Below are positions 25,990 to 35,538 of a stretch of DNA of 64,000 nt, in pieces (within the stretch, counting starts at the first letter, position 1; every line of letters begins with the position of its first letter). Source of the stretch: CADEEX01 sp964577955 (GTDB taxonomy: Bacteria; Acidobacteriota; Vicinamibacteria; Vicinamibacterales; CAVVIG01). The stretch is from contig CAZOAZ010000015.1 of assembly GCA_964577955.1 (NCBI GenBank), forward strand, positions 1 to 64,000, written 5' to 3'. Position numbers and translations under genes: made by a program. The notes beneath the pieces were generated by a model. It saw nothing but the letters and a program-made list of their open reading frames with translations. It searched no databases and was not told where the DNA came from.

Positions 25990-26577
25990 ATGTCTATACC
26001 CGACACGCACACCTCGACGGGATCGATCGTCTGGTTCACGGGACTCTCTGGCGCCGGCAAGAGCACTCTGGCAAATGCCGTTGGCAAGCGAATCGCCGCG
26101 GTGGGGCCAGTGGAGATACTCGACGGCGACGAGATCAGAGCTCATCTGTCGAAGGGACTCGGCTTCAGCAAGGAAGACCGGGACACCAACGTGCAACGCA
26201 TCGGGTTCGTGGCGAGACTCCTCGCCCGGCACGGTGTCATCGTCCTGACCGCGGCGATTTCTCCCTACGCGGACGCGCGCGCCAGCGTCAGACGTCTCGC
26301 GCAGGCTAAACGCATTCCGTTCGTCGAAGTGTTCCTCAATCCGCGCCTCGAGTCGCTGATCGCCCGGGATGTGAAGGGGCTCTACAAGCGGGCGCTCGCC
26401 GGCGAGATCCAACACTTTACGGGCATCTCCGATCCGTACGAACCGCCAACCAACCCGGAGATCACGATCGTCTCCGATGCCGAATCTGTAGAACTGAGCA
26501 CCGCGCGCATTCTGACGTTTCTGATCCAGCGGGGTCTGCTCGCGATGGCAGTTAGAACGAATTCGGATTCGGTGTAG
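25990..26577 (+). CDS. cysC: Adenylylsulfate (APS) kinase
   Basis: A 195-residue kinase that phosphorylates APS to PAPS with ATP. The P-loop is GLSGAGKS at residues 18-25; LDGDEIRAHLSKGLGFSKEDRDTNVQRIGFVA and ISPYADAR give the APS-binding and lid regions. Length and order are as in stand-alone CysC. ATG 25990 is preferred to 25927, because the extra 21 residues are not family-like and overlap the divergent gene. A TACTAT -10-like hexamer at 25966-25971 would give a leader of about 12 bases. It lies divergent from the sulfotransferase pair, so PAPS supply and use are neighbours. Confidence 0.93.
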   Translation: MSIPDTHTSTGSIVWFTGLSGAGKSTLANAVGKRIAAVGPVEILDGDEIRAHLSKGLGFSKEDRDTNVQRIGFVARLLARHGVIVLTAAISPYADARASVRRLAQAKRIPFVEVFLNPRLESLIARDVKGLYKRALAGEIQHFTGISDPYEPPTNPEITIVSDAESVELSTARILTFLIQRGLLAMAVRTNSDSV

Positions 26578-26582
26578 TCAGT

Positions 26583-26627
26583 CCCAGGTCCTTCGGCCTT
26601 GGTGCCTGGTCCGACGGACCTGCGGTT
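26583..26627. terminator. Possible bidirectional terminator
   Basis: CAGGTCC and GGACCTG, with an inner GGTCC-GAC-GGACC pair, can fold into a GC-rich hairpin between the convergent APS kinase and permease genes. There is no strong T-tract on either side, so the call rests on position and pairing only. Confidence 0.4.
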
Positions 26628-26657
26628 CGCTCTAGTCGCCGTCCTGAAGCCGAACCT

Positions 26658-29381
26658 TCAATCCTGACGCAGCGCAACGACCGGATTGATCCGACCCGCG
26701 CGCAAGGCCGGAGTCAGCGTAGCCCCGGCACAGGCAACGACGATGCACAGCAGGCTGAGCGCGTAGGCCGCAGGATCGAAGAGCCGCACGCTCGAACCGA
26801 TCATTTCGGCCGCCGGCGTCGCCAGGAGCAAGGCGGCGAGCGCCGATGTGAGGGCGCTGCCGACCAGCAGGCCGATCACCACCGGGCGCGCGGCTTGCGA
26901 CAGGACGAGGACGCCGATCTTTCCGCCGGTCGCGCCAAGCGCCATCCGCACACCAATTTCCCGCGTGCGCTGTTCGACCAGAAACGACAGGACGCTGAAG
27001 AGTCCCGACAGCGTCAAGAGCAGCGCCAGCGAGCCGAGCACCAGCGTCAGCCAGAACGGGATGCTGAGCAAGTACACCTCGCCGCGCGCGACGGTTTCGA
27101 GCGTCCTCGCCTCGCTGGCATTGGGATCGATCGCGGCCAGCCGATCGACGATGACCTGGCGCGCTCGCGCGGTATCGCCGCGCACGCTCATCGTCAGAGA
27201 GGTCGCAGCGGTCTCGACGCTAATCGGCAGGTAGATGCCGGCCTGGCCCAGTCTCATCGGGCCGAGACGAATCCCCGCCACGTCCTTCGCCACGCCGACG
27301 ACAACGACCGAACGCGCCAGCAGCAGCGGGTTGTCTGACTTCGAGATGCCCGCGGACATTTCGGTGCCATTCATCCGGTTGAGGTCCGGCTCGACGCGCA
27401 GCACTTGTCCGAGCGGATCGGCCCGTGACCACAGCTGACGCGCGACACTGTCGGACACGATCGCCACCGCAGCATCGGGACGGCGCTCGGCCGGCGTGAA
27501 ATTCCGCCCGCGCATCACGTCCACGCCGAACACGCCGAAGTATTCGGGCGACACGAACTGGTAACTCACCGACGACTTGCCGTTGCCGGCCTCCGCCAGC
27601 GCCGGCAGCGCGCCGAGCCCGCCGACCTGGCCCGGCCACGAGGCGGCCATCGACGCGACGAGCGGCTCCCGGCTCAACATGTCGAGAATGGCGACGCGCC
27701 GCTGCTCGCTGAGTATCCGAAGATTCACGACCCCCGCCGTACGGATGCCGGGATCGACAGACGCGGCGGCCCACGAACTGCGGAGAAAAATTCCCGCGCA
27801 GATGAGCAACAGCACCGATCCCGTCACCTGCAGCACCACGAGTGCGTTTCTGGCGCGGCCGGGCCGAGCGTCGCGCATCACCTCGCCGCGAATCGTCCGC
27901 ACCAGTTCAAGACGCGTGGCTTGAAGCGCCGGCGCCAGCGCAAACATCAGCGTCGAGACGATCGCGCCCGCGACGAGGAACAGCCCGACGCGCCAGTCGG
28001 TTGAAGGGACCGCGAGACGAAGGTTGCCGATGTCCGGCGGGAAGGTCGCGATGACGACGTAGACCGTGGCGGCGAGCACCAGCCGTGAAATGCCAAAGGC
28101 GAGGAGCGCCGACACGAGCGACAGCAGCAGGTTCTCGGTCAACAGCTGCCAGACGATCCGCCGACGCGAGGCGCCAAGGGCGAGCCGGATGCCGATCTCC
28201 CGCTGCCGCGCGACGGCACGCGCCAGCAGCAGGTTGGCCACGTTGGCGCAACCGATCAGCAGAATCAGACCGAATGCAAAGAAGAGCGGCATGAACGCCA
28301 GCAGGGTTTCCGCGGACAGCGGGATCGTACCCGGCGTCGGTTCGACCACCAGACTAGGTATCTCTGGTGCACTCCGGCTGAAGCCGGACGCCACCGGCGT
28401 CGGCTGAGCGCCGGCTCGCAGCGTGGCCTGCTGTGTGTCCCAGACCCGGAGTTGTGTCAGCGCCTGGCCCCGCGTCACGCCGGGCTTCAACCGTCCGACG
28501 ACACGGAGATCTTCCGGAGCGCTCTCCGGTTCGGCCCGGGAGAACTCGCCGCGCAACGACAGCGGCGCCCAGAAGTCGGGTGCCGCCAACGGCTCGAGGC
28601 CGCGAAATCCTTCCGCCATGATGCCGACGATGTGGAACTGGGAGCCATTCAAGAGGACCGGACGATTGAGGATGCCGGGATCGCTGCCAAAGTGCTGCGA
28701 CCAGGCGCGATGGCTGAGCACGATGACCGGAACGCCGCCCGCCTCGTCGTCTTGTGGTGTCAACGCGCGGCCGCGGACGGCGCTGGCGCCAAGCAGCGCG
28801 AAGAAGTTTCCGGTGACCAGCCGTCCCTCTCTCCGCACGCCGTCGAGCCACCCTTTCACGTCACCCGTCGTCGCACACGTCTCCGAGAAGAGGGCGGTGT
28901 CGCGGACCAGTGCGTCGTACTGCTGCCGCGAGAAGCCGGTGGGTTCCGCATTCGCCGCGGCGCCGCGGTAGACCGCGTAGATGCCGTGCGGATCGCGAAC
29001 CTCGTCGGCGCGGAAGATGTAGGCGTTGAGAATCGTGAAGACCACGGTGACGAGGCCGAGGCCAAGGCCGACGGTGGTCACAATCGTCAGGCCGACGAGC
29101 GGCGCGCGGAGGTACGACCGGCAGGCATAGCGGACATCGCGTACCAGTCCGTCGAAAAACGCGGTGCCGCGCGCGTCGCGGCAGGCTTCCTTGGTCGGCT
29201 CGACCGCGCCGAACGTCTTCATCGCCTGCCGACGCGCCACGTCGGCGCGCAGGCCGGAGCCTTCGAGCCGCTCCGCTTCGCGCTCGATGTGAAACTGCAG
29301 TTCCTCACGCAAATCCGATTCGCGGTCGCTGCGAAAGAACAGCGATCGGAGCCGGCTGCGGACGATATCCCAGGCGCGCAC
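26658..29381 (-). CDS. ADOP-type duplicated ABC permease (MacB/FtsX family)
   Basis: A 907-residue membrane protein of the acidobacterial duplicated orphan permease family. The N-terminal cytoplasmic helical part (SLFFRSDRESDLREELQFHIEREAERL and ARRQAMKTFGAVEPTKE) is typical. Two MacB periplasmic domain plus FtsX units follow, with transmembrane clusters near 100-120, 365-470 and 760-890. ARQREIGIRLALGASRRRIVWQLL and EQRTREIGVRMALGATGGKIGVLVL are the paired FtsX motifs. No ATP-binding subunit is adjacent, as usual for this family. Start is GTG 29381, two bases from the PadR stop, so regulation by that protein is likely. Confidence 0.93.
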   Translation of the reverse strand: MRAWDIVRSRLRSLFFRSDRESDLREELQFHIEREAERLEGSGLRADVARRQAMKTFGAVEPTKEACRDARGTAFFDGLVRDVRYACRSYLRAPLVGLTIVTTVGLGLGLVTVVFTILNAYIFRADEVRDPHGIYAVYRGAAANAEPTGFSRQQYDALVRDTALFSETCATTGDVKGWLDGVRREGRLVTGNFFALLGASAVRGRALTPQDDEAGGVPVIVLSHRAWSQHFGSDPGILNRPVLLNGSQFHIVGIMAEGFRGLEPLAAPDFWAPLSLRGEFSRAEPESAPEDLRVVGRLKPGVTRGQALTQLRVWDTQQATLRAGAQPTPVASGFSRSAPEIPSLVVEPTPGTIPLSAETLLAFMPLFFAFGLILLIGCANVANLLLARAVARQREIGIRLALGASRRRIVWQLLTENLLLSLVSALLAFGISRLVLAATVYVVIATFPPDIGNLRLAVPSTDWRVGLFLVAGAIVSTLMFALAPALQATRLELVRTIRGEVMRDARPGRARNALVVLQVTGSVLLLICAGIFLRSSWAAASVDPGIRTAGVVNLRILSEQRRVAILDMLSREPLVASMAASWPGQVGGLGALPALAEAGNGKSSVSYQFVSPEYFGVFGVDVMRGRNFTPAERRPDAAVAIVSDSVARQLWSRADPLGQVLRVEPDLNRMNGTEMSAGISKSDNPLLLARSVVVVGVAKDVAGIRLGPMRLGQAGIYLPISVETAATSLTMSVRGDTARARQVIVDRLAAIDPNASEARTLETVARGEVYLLSIPFWLTLVLGSLALLLTLSGLFSVLSFLVEQRTREIGVRMALGATGGKIGVLVLSQAARPVVIGLLVGSALTSALAALLLATPAAEMIGSSVRLFDPAAYALSLLCIVVACAGATLTPALRAGRINPVVALRQD

Positions 29382-29382
29382 G

Positions 29383-29712
29383 TCAGGTTCTCTGCAGCAC
29401 CAGGTTGACGCCCTCAGACAGCCGCGCCCACTTGGACACTTCGAGTTCGAGCTGCTTTCGGCCAGCCCTGGTCAGCGAATAGAAGCGGGCCCGGCGTTTG
29501 TTCTCCGAGGCGCCCCACTCCGCGGTGATCCAGCCCTGGTGCTCGAGGCGGTGCAGCGCCGGATAGAGCGAACCCTGCTGGACGCGCAGCAGGTCGTCGG
29601 ATGTCTGCTGGATGCGCTGCGCGATGGCCCAGCCGTGCATCGGTTCGAGGGCAATGGTCCTCATGATCAGAAGATCGAGGGTGCCCTGAAGAACGTCGGT
29701 TTGGTCGCTCAT
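29383..29712 (-). CDS. PadR-family transcriptional regulator (acidobacterial type)
   Basis: A 109-residue winged-helix repressor: LQGTLDLLIMRTIALEPMHGWAIAQRIQQTSDDLLRVQQGSLYPALHRLEHQGWITAEWG, then the dimerising helix RAGRKQLELEVSKWARL. This is the PadR subgroup almost always found before ADOP permeases. GGAGAGG precedes ATG 29712. It probably controls its own two-gene unit. Confidence 0.95.
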   Translation of the reverse strand: MSDQTDVLQGTLDLLIMRTIALEPMHGWAIAQRIQQTSDDLLRVQQGSLYPALHRLEHQGWITAEWGASENKRRARFYSLTRAGRKQLELEVSKWARLSEGVNLVLQRT

Positions 29713-29788
29713 CCGCCTCTCCTGTAGATTGGCCTAGGCAGAAGGACGAGACTGACCCCGCCGAAGTTCAATACGCCGATCGGGTGCC

Positions 29789-31636
29789 CTATCGACGAGC
29801 CGAGGCCGTGGTGAGAATCGTGGCGAGGGCCCGCAGCCGTTGCGCGTCGATGCCGCTCGCCGCTGACGCCCGGCGGTCGACATCGGCGGCCAGTTGACGG
29901 AGATTGTCGGCGGCGGCGGCCGAACGCCCCGCCGACCGGCCGCTTTCCGCCCGATCGAGCGCGCTGCCGATCGCTTCGGCGACCTCGACCGCGAGCGTCT
30001 GGCTCCGCGTCAACTGATCGAGATACGCCCGCGCCACGAGCGCCGTCGCCGGCCACCTCGTCTGGGTCTGCGATTGCGGATTGAACGCGTTCGCGTGCAC
30101 GAGGGCGGCCGCTGACAACTCGTGTTGCGACAGATGTGGACTCGCCGTGAGCTTGAACACATCGAGGCCGCGGGCGATCTCGGAGGCGAAGATCTCTCCG
30201 TTGTACCAGTACGTTGACCAGTACCCACCGGTCACCAGCGTCGTCCCATCGATCGGTCCGCGATCGAAGAACGCGATTTCAACCGGGTGCGACGAGTCGG
30301 TGAAATCGAAGACCGAGATGCCGCCCTGATACCAGGCCTGCGCCATGATGTCGCGCCCCGGAACCGGAATGAGGCTGCCGTTGTGCGCGACACAGTTTTC
30401 CTGCTCGCTCTGGGCCGCGGGCATCTTGAAGTACCCGCGAAATTCGAGTTTGCGATCGACGATATCGAAGATCGCGTCGGCGCCCCAGTCCCGCGGGTCG
30501 GTGGCCCGGCACCGCGGCTGGGTACCGCCGCCCCACTCGTCGGTGAAGACGACTTTCGTGCCGTCGTTGTTGAACGTGGCGGAGTGCCAGAACGCAAAAT
30601 TCTTGTCGCTCACGGCGTCGAGGCGCACCGGATGCACGGGATCGGAGATATCCAGCAGGATGCCGTTGCCGGAACACGCGCCCGCCGCCAGGCCGACTTC
30701 CGGGAAGACCGTGATGTCGTGGCAGCGATTCGTCTCCGACGTTTTCTGCGTCCCCGGACCGTGCGTGCCGCCCTGCCACAGCGCGGCGATCGCGCCGGTC
30801 GTCTGGTCGGCAAAGATTCGCGGCTGGTTGACGATCCGCGCGAGCTGGGGCGTCGCGAGCGGCACCTGAATGACGTCGATGCTGAAGAGCGATGTGTTCG
30901 GATCGGTCTTCGCTTCGACACAACCGGCGAGTTCGTCGCCAGGGCGGACTCCCGAGGTTCCGGATCCGTAGATGTAGACGTTGGCGGTGTCCTTCGGATC
31001 GACGACCAGTGTGTGCGTATGCGAGCCGCGGCAGGTTTGGACCGCGGCAATCTGTTTCGGCCGCTTGATGTCGCTGATGTCGAAAATGCGAACGCCGCGA
31101 AAACGCTCGGCGCTCACCTTGTCCTGAACGCCACTGCTGCCGCAGTCAATCCGTCCAAGCGGCTGCTCGACCGACATGAAGAGCAGCGTTCCGTGGATCG
31201 ACACGTCGCCCTGGCCGCCGGGACAGACGACCGACGTCACCAGGCGAGGCTTGCCGCCGCTTTCGACGTCGTAGGTATTGAAGCCGTGAAAGCTGCCCAT
31301 CACCGCGTAGTTGCCCTTGAACGCGAGATCGGAGTTGGCGAAAGCGAGCGCCTTCGTCATGGTCTCGCGATACGCCACCGCCGCCGGGTCCGTGGTCGGC
31401 AGATCGTCGGGAAGTTCCTTGGGTTGCGGCAGCCCGCCGGGCGTTGCCGGATCGAAGAACCCGCGCGGCTTCGGGACGCTGGCGACGAGCTGCATGTTGC
31501 GGCTCGCGGTTCCGGCGTTGCGCAGCCCGGGCTTCAACCCGACGCGCGGATCGGACGACGCGGTTGGTGCCTGAGCGATCAAATCGACCGCAACGAGTCC
31601 CGCCAGCGCCGCCGCACAGAGAACCACGCGTTTCAT
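29789..31636 (-). CDS. LVIVD-repeat beta-propeller secreted protein
   Basis: A 615-residue protein with a signal peptide (1-22, DLIAQ). Repeated units (GVRIFDISDIKRPKQIAAVQTC, GILLDISDPVHPVRLDAV, GISVFDFTDSSHPVEIAFFD) mark the LVIVD propeller type. Several paired Cys may give disulfides. The C-terminal 100 residues are helical (AADNLRQLAADVDRRASAA). The ATG overlaps the stop of the DUF305 gene (ATGA at 31633-31636). In this phylum the two families often occur together; the role is unknown. Confidence 0.88.
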   Translation of the reverse strand: MKRVVLCAAALAGLVAVDLIAQAPTASSDPRVGLKPGLRNAGTASRNMQLVASVPKPRGFFDPATPGGLPQPKELPDDLPTTDPAAVAYRETMTKALAFANSDLAFKGNYAVMGSFHGFNTYDVESGGKPRLVTSVVCPGGQGDVSIHGTLLFMSVEQPLGRIDCGSSGVQDKVSAERFRGVRIFDISDIKRPKQIAAVQTCRGSHTHTLVVDPKDTANVYIYGSGTSGVRPGDELAGCVEAKTDPNTSLFSIDVIQVPLATPQLARIVNQPRIFADQTTGAIAALWQGGTHGPGTQKTSETNRCHDITVFPEVGLAAGACSGNGILLDISDPVHPVRLDAVSDKNFAFWHSATFNNDGTKVVFTDEWGGGTQPRCRATDPRDWGADAIFDIVDRKLEFRGYFKMPAAQSEQENCVAHNGSLIPVPGRDIMAQAWYQGGISVFDFTDSSHPVEIAFFDRGPIDGTTLVTGGYWSTYWYNGEIFASEIARGLDVFKLTASPHLSQHELSAAALVHANAFNPQSQTQTRWPATALVARAYLDQLTRSQTLAVEVAEAIGSALDRAESGRSAGRSAAAADNLRQLAADVDRRASAASGIDAQRLRALATILTTASARR

Positions 31637-32289
31637 TTCTGCAGCTCCTCGAGCATCGTGCTCATTCGCGCGATTTCGGCTCGCTGATCGGCGTCCACGT
31701 CCGAGATGAACGTGAACAGTTCCGGCTCCTGGCCGGCGCCGGGGTGCGACACCAGCTCGTCGACCATCGCGAGCGCGCCGCCATGGTGCTTGATCATGCC
31801 CTCGAGAAACAACCGATCGAAGGCGGGGCCTGTCGCGGCAGCGAGGCGGGCCATCTCTTCCTCGCTCAGCATGCCCGGCATCAAGTGGGCGCCGTGCATG
31901 TGCATGGCGTGCTCGTCGGGCACCGGCTGGCGGCGCGCGGTCAACCAGCGTCGCATCATCCGCATCTCGTCGAGTTGCGAGATGGCGATGCGCTGTCCGA
32001 GCTTCTGCATCCCTTCGTCCCCGGTTCGCGTCGCGAGCAACGCCACCATTTCGACGGCCTGCTGGTGATGGCCAATCATCCCTTGCATGAACTCGACGTC
32101 GGCCGGTGTGGCCTGAACCGCGCTGAGGTCGGTGGCTTGCCGCTCAGTAATCGCGCGGGTCGGTTGGCCCGGAGCGCCCGGCCGGAGAATGGCCGGCCCC
32201 GAGCGGTCAGTTCGGCAGGATACCGATGCCAGCGCCATCAAATGCGCGAGCGCCACTGACCGGGCGGCATGCGGACGCACGCAACGCAT
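31633..32289 (-). CDS. DUF305 lipoprotein-like protein
   Basis: A 218-residue protein with a probable lipobox (LMALASVSC) near residue 25. Two DUF305 helical units each carry a double His: FMQGMIGHHQQAVEMV and FLEGMIKHHGGALAMV, with MHMHG between. Such ferritin-like His/Met-rich proteins are thought to bind metals, perhaps copper. It is first of a coupled pair with the LVIVD protein. Confidence 0.9.
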   Translation of the reverse strand: MRCVRPHAARSVALAHLMALASVSCRTDRSGPAILRPGAPGQPTRAITERQATDLSAVQATPADVEFMQGMIGHHQQAVEMVALLATRTGDEGMQKLGQRIAISQLDEMRMMRRWLTARRQPVPDEHAMHMHGAHLMPGMLSEEEMARLAAATGPAFDRLFLEGMIKHHGGALAMVDELVSHPGAGQEPELFTFISDVDADQRAEIARMSTMLEELQK

Positions 32290-32362
32290 GGGACGTCAGT
32301 CTACTGGCGAAGCCGTCGCCGAGGATACGGATGGCGAACCCGACCGAAGAGCGACTCGGGTC

Positions 32363-35300
32363 ATGATGAGGGCCATGGATGTGTCGCCGGCGGGGACGAT
32401 CACGTTTCTTTTCACGGACCTCGAGAACAGCACCAGGCTCTGGGAACGCTTTCCGGATGCGATGAAGGTCGCCGTGCAGCGTCACGACGCGATTCTTCGA
32501 GCGGCCGTCGAGTCCTCCGGCGGGCTTGTCATCAAAACCACCGGCGACGGGATCATGGCAGCGTTCGACAACGCTGTGGATGCCGTCACCGCAAGCTTGC
32601 AGGCGCAGCGCGCTCTGGCCGGCGAATCGTGGGCCGAGACCGGTCCGCTCCGCGTCCGGATGGGGCTTCATACGGGTCAGGCGGAGCAGCGTGGGGGCGA
32701 TTTCTTCGGACCGACGGTCAACCGGACGGCGCGGATCATGGCGGCCGGTCATGGCGGGCAAGTCTTGCTTTCCGCGTCCGCCGCGGCGCTGGCCCAGGAG
32801 CGCCTCCCGCCGGGAGCCAGCCTGCTCGACCTCGGCGAGCATCAACTCAAAGACCTCGGTCGTCCGGAGCGCCTGCTTCAATTGATCCACGCCGATTTGG
32901 CGACGACCTTTCCGGCACTCGTCACGGTCCGTCCTGCGGGTGCCGCGTTGCCGGCAAGTTTCGGGGCGCTGATCGGCCGCCACACGGAGATCGCGCACGT
33001 GCGAGAGCGGCTCGATGATCCCGCGGTTCGTCTGATCACACTGATCGGTCCTGGCGGATCCGGCAAGACGAGACTGGCTCTCCGCGTCGCTGAAGAGTGT
33101 GCCGGCAACTATCGGGACGGCGTCTGCTTCGTCGATCTCTCGAGCGCCAGGCGGACGGCGGCGGTGCTGGTCGCGATCGCGCGGGCCCTGGGACTGAAGG
33201 AAACCATGGATCGGCCGCCGCACGACGAGATCGTCGAGCGGTTGCGTGGCCGGCGGATGCTGATCGTGCTCGACAACCTCGAGCAGGTGACCGAGGCTGC
33301 CGGAGCGCTGGCGAAGCTGCTCGGCGAGTGCCCTGACCTGACGCTGCTGGCCACCAGCCGCGAGGCGCTACACCTCAGGATGGAGCACCTCTATCCGATC
33401 CCGCCGCTCGGCCTGCCGCCGGCCGGTGGCACGCGGACCGCGTCTCGAATCGCGCACTGCGAATCGGTCCAGTTGTTCATCGATCGCGCCCGCGCCGTCC
33501 GCCCTGACTTCCAGCTGACGGACGACAATGCGCCAGCGATCGCGGAGATTTGCCGGCGGCTGGATGGACTCCCGCTGGCCATCGAGTTGGCGGCCGCCCG
33601 TCTGCGGCTGTTGACGCCGGATCTCCTTCGGGATCGCCTCGGCGACCGTCTCGCCCTCTTGCGCAGCGGCGCGCGTGACCTCCCCGAGCGACAACAGACG
33701 CTGCGCGCAACGATGGAATGGAGCTACGAGCTGCTCGAGCCGGAGGAGCAGCGACTGTTCGAATTCCTTGCGGTCTTCGCCGACGCCGACGTCGCCGCGA
33801 TTGAGAGGGTCGCCGCTCAGGTCGACGGCCTGGCACCGGATGTCATCGATCGACTCTCCGGTCTCGTGGACAAGAATCTGGTTCGTCAGATCGACGCGGC
33901 GGGCGGCGAGTCGCGCCTGACGATGCTCGAGACGATCAGGGAGTTTGCCGCCGACCGACTCGAGCAGCGGCCCGACCTGAGGACCCGCGCGCACCGGGCG
34001 CACGCCACTCATTTCGCCGACACGGCACGGCGCTCGCTGTCCGCGCTCATGGGACGCGATCGGGAAACCGCGCTGGCGGCGCTCGCGCTGGAGAGCGCGA
34101 ACCTCCGCATCGCGTGGGCCTACTGGGTCGCGGCGGGAGATCTCGGACAGCTCGACAAGCTGGCGGACCCCTTGCTGATCCTCTACGACTCGCGCGGCTG
34201 GTACTTCGATACCGTCAGCCTGACGACCGACATGTTGGGCGCCCTCAAGGCGAGCGGATCCGGGCCAGCACGCAGTGGGCAGGAGATCGCCTTGCGCATC
34301 AGTCTGGCGCGGGCGCTCATGGCCACCTCAGGGCTCACTCAGGAAGTCGAGGACGCCTACACCGGCGCGCTCGAGCTCTTCGAGCGAGGCGCCGACGTCG
34401 GTCAGCAGTTCTCGGTGCTTCGCGGCCTCGCAAGTCTGTATGTCTTCCGCGCGCAGTTCGATCACGTGGGTCGCCTGGGCCGCGACATCCTGGCGCTCGG
34501 TGAGCGTGAGGGCGATCCGCAGATGCAGGTCGATGGACACCTGCTCATCGGTACGACATTGATGACGCAGACGGACCTGCAGCGCGGACTCGAGCATCTC
34601 GAACGAGGGATTGCGCTCTTCGCCGGAAGACCGCTCGTGGCGCGGACGGCGCGCAGCGGCAACGACTCCCGCGTCGCGTGCTACACCACGGCAGCCTTCA
34701 CGTTGTGGTTGCTCGGCTCTCCCGACCAGGCGGCGGCGCGCGCCAACGCCGCGTTGGCGCTTGGGGTTGAACTCGAGCATCCCTTCACGCTGGCGTACGC
34801 GCGCTTCCACGCCGCCTTGCTCCATTTCTGGCTCAGGGATGCTGCCCGGGCACTCGAGTTGGCGACGGGTGCACTCGAAGTGGCCGACGAGCACCGCTTC
34901 AGGATCTGGACCGCGGCAGGCAGCTGCCTGAAAGGGGCGGCGCAGGTGGGACTCGGGAAACCCGTCGAGGGTCTGGCCGACATCAGCACGGGCATGGCCC
35001 TCTACCAGGAACTCCGCTCGCCGCCGGTCTTCTGGCCCTATCTTCTCTTCGTTCAAGCCGCCGCCAGTCATCAGGCCGGACGATCGGCCGACAGCGTGCG
35101 GCCACTCGACGCGGCGATCGAGATCATGAGTGCTGGACGCGGTTCGACGATGCTCCCCGAGTTGCATCTCCTGAAGGGAGACGTACTGGCCGCCCTCGCC
35201 ACCAACCCGGAACGCCGTCGTGCGGCCGCGGAACCGTGGTATCGATTGGCGCTCGAGCGATCGCGCGCGCTGAACGCCCGGATGACCAGCCTGCGCGCAG

Positions 35301-35449
35301 CCATGAGGCTCACTCGGCTCCGGTCCCGCGACGGCGGAGCACTCGATCCAGCGGATGCGCTTGGACCGATGTATGCGACATTCACCGAGGGCTTCGCGAC
35401 CGCCGATCTGCGTGAAGCGCAGGCGTTGCTGTCAGACGCCGCAACCTAG
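32363..35449 (+). CDS. Class III cyclase - NB-ARC-type ATPase - TPR regulator
   Basis: About 1028 residues. The N-terminal adenylate/guanylate cyclase domain (about 10-190) has FLFTDLENSTRLWE and KTTGDGIMAAF, each with a metal-binding Asp, plus VRMGLHTGQAEQRGGDFFGPTVNRTARI. Next is an AfsR-like ATPase with Walker A GPGGSGKT (228-235), Walker B MLIVLDNLEQ and LLATSREAL. The C-terminal half is helical TPR-like. The start is uncertain: ATG 32363, 32366 and 32375 are close together, and the ORF start at 32132 overlaps the divergent DUF305 gene. This type senses an unknown signal and may make cAMP. Confidence 0.9.
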   Translation: MMRAMDVSPAGTITFLFTDLENSTRLWERFPDAMKVAVQRHDAILRAAVESSGGLVIKTTGDGIMAAFDNAVDAVTASLQAQRALAGESWAETGPLRVRMGLHTGQAEQRGGDFFGPTVNRTARIMAAGHGGQVLLSASAAALAQERLPPGASLLDLGEHQLKDLGRPERLLQLIHADLATTFPALVTVRPAGAALPASFGALIGRHTEIAHVRERLDDPAVRLITLIGPGGSGKTRLALRVAEECAGNYRDGVCFVDLSSARRTAAVLVAIARALGLKETMDRPPHDEIVERLRGRRMLIVLDNLEQVTEAAGALAKLLGECPDLTLLATSREALHLRMEHLYPIPPLGLPPAGGTRTASRIAHCESVQLFIDRARAVRPDFQLTDDNAPAIAEICRRLDGLPLAIELAAARLRLLTPDLLRDRLGDRLALLRSGARDLPERQQTLRATMEWSYELLEPEEQRLFEFLAVFADADVAAIERVAAQVDGLAPDVIDRLSGLVDKNLVRQIDAAGGESRLTMLETIREFAADRLEQRPDLRTRAHRAHATHFADTARRSLSALMGRDRETALAALALESANLRIAWAYWVAAGDLGQLDKLADPLLILYDSRGWYFDTVSLTTDMLGALKASGSGPARSGQEIALRISLARALMATSGLTQEVEDAYTGALELFERGADVGQQFSVLRGLASLYVFRAQFDHVGRLGRDILALGEREGDPQMQVDGHLLIGTTLMTQTDLQRGLEHLERGIALFAGRPLVARTARSGNDSRVACYTTAAFTLWLLGSPDQAAARANAALALGVELEHPFTLAYARFHAALLHFWLRDAARALELATGALEVADEHRFRIWTAAGSCLKGAAQVGLGKPVEGLADISTGMALYQELRSPPVFWPYLLFVQAAASHQAGRSADSVRPLDAAIEIMSAGRGSTMLPELHLLKGDVLAALATNPERRRAAAEPWYRLALERSRALNARMTSLRAAMRLTRLRSRDGGALDPADALGPMYATFTEGFATADLREAQALLSDAAT

Positions 35450-35526
35450 GAGAGTGCGTGTAAAAGCCCTTCGCTCTCGCGTCGGCCAGCCTCGCGAACT
35501 GGCGCGCGCCGATCGCCGTTCGGGCG

Positions 35527-35532
35527 TATGCT
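35527..35532 (+). promoter_or_regulatory. Putative -10 element, leaderless start
   Basis: TATGCT ends six bases before ATG 35539, which has no Shine-Dalgarno site. A start of transcription at the usual distance would fall on the start codon. Confidence 0.45.
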
Positions 35533-35538
35533 GCCACC

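Noticed and set aside
28085..29408. Plus-strand ORFs of 69 to 318 codons
   Set aside because: All antisense to the permease gene, whose membrane and FtsX motifs are clear.
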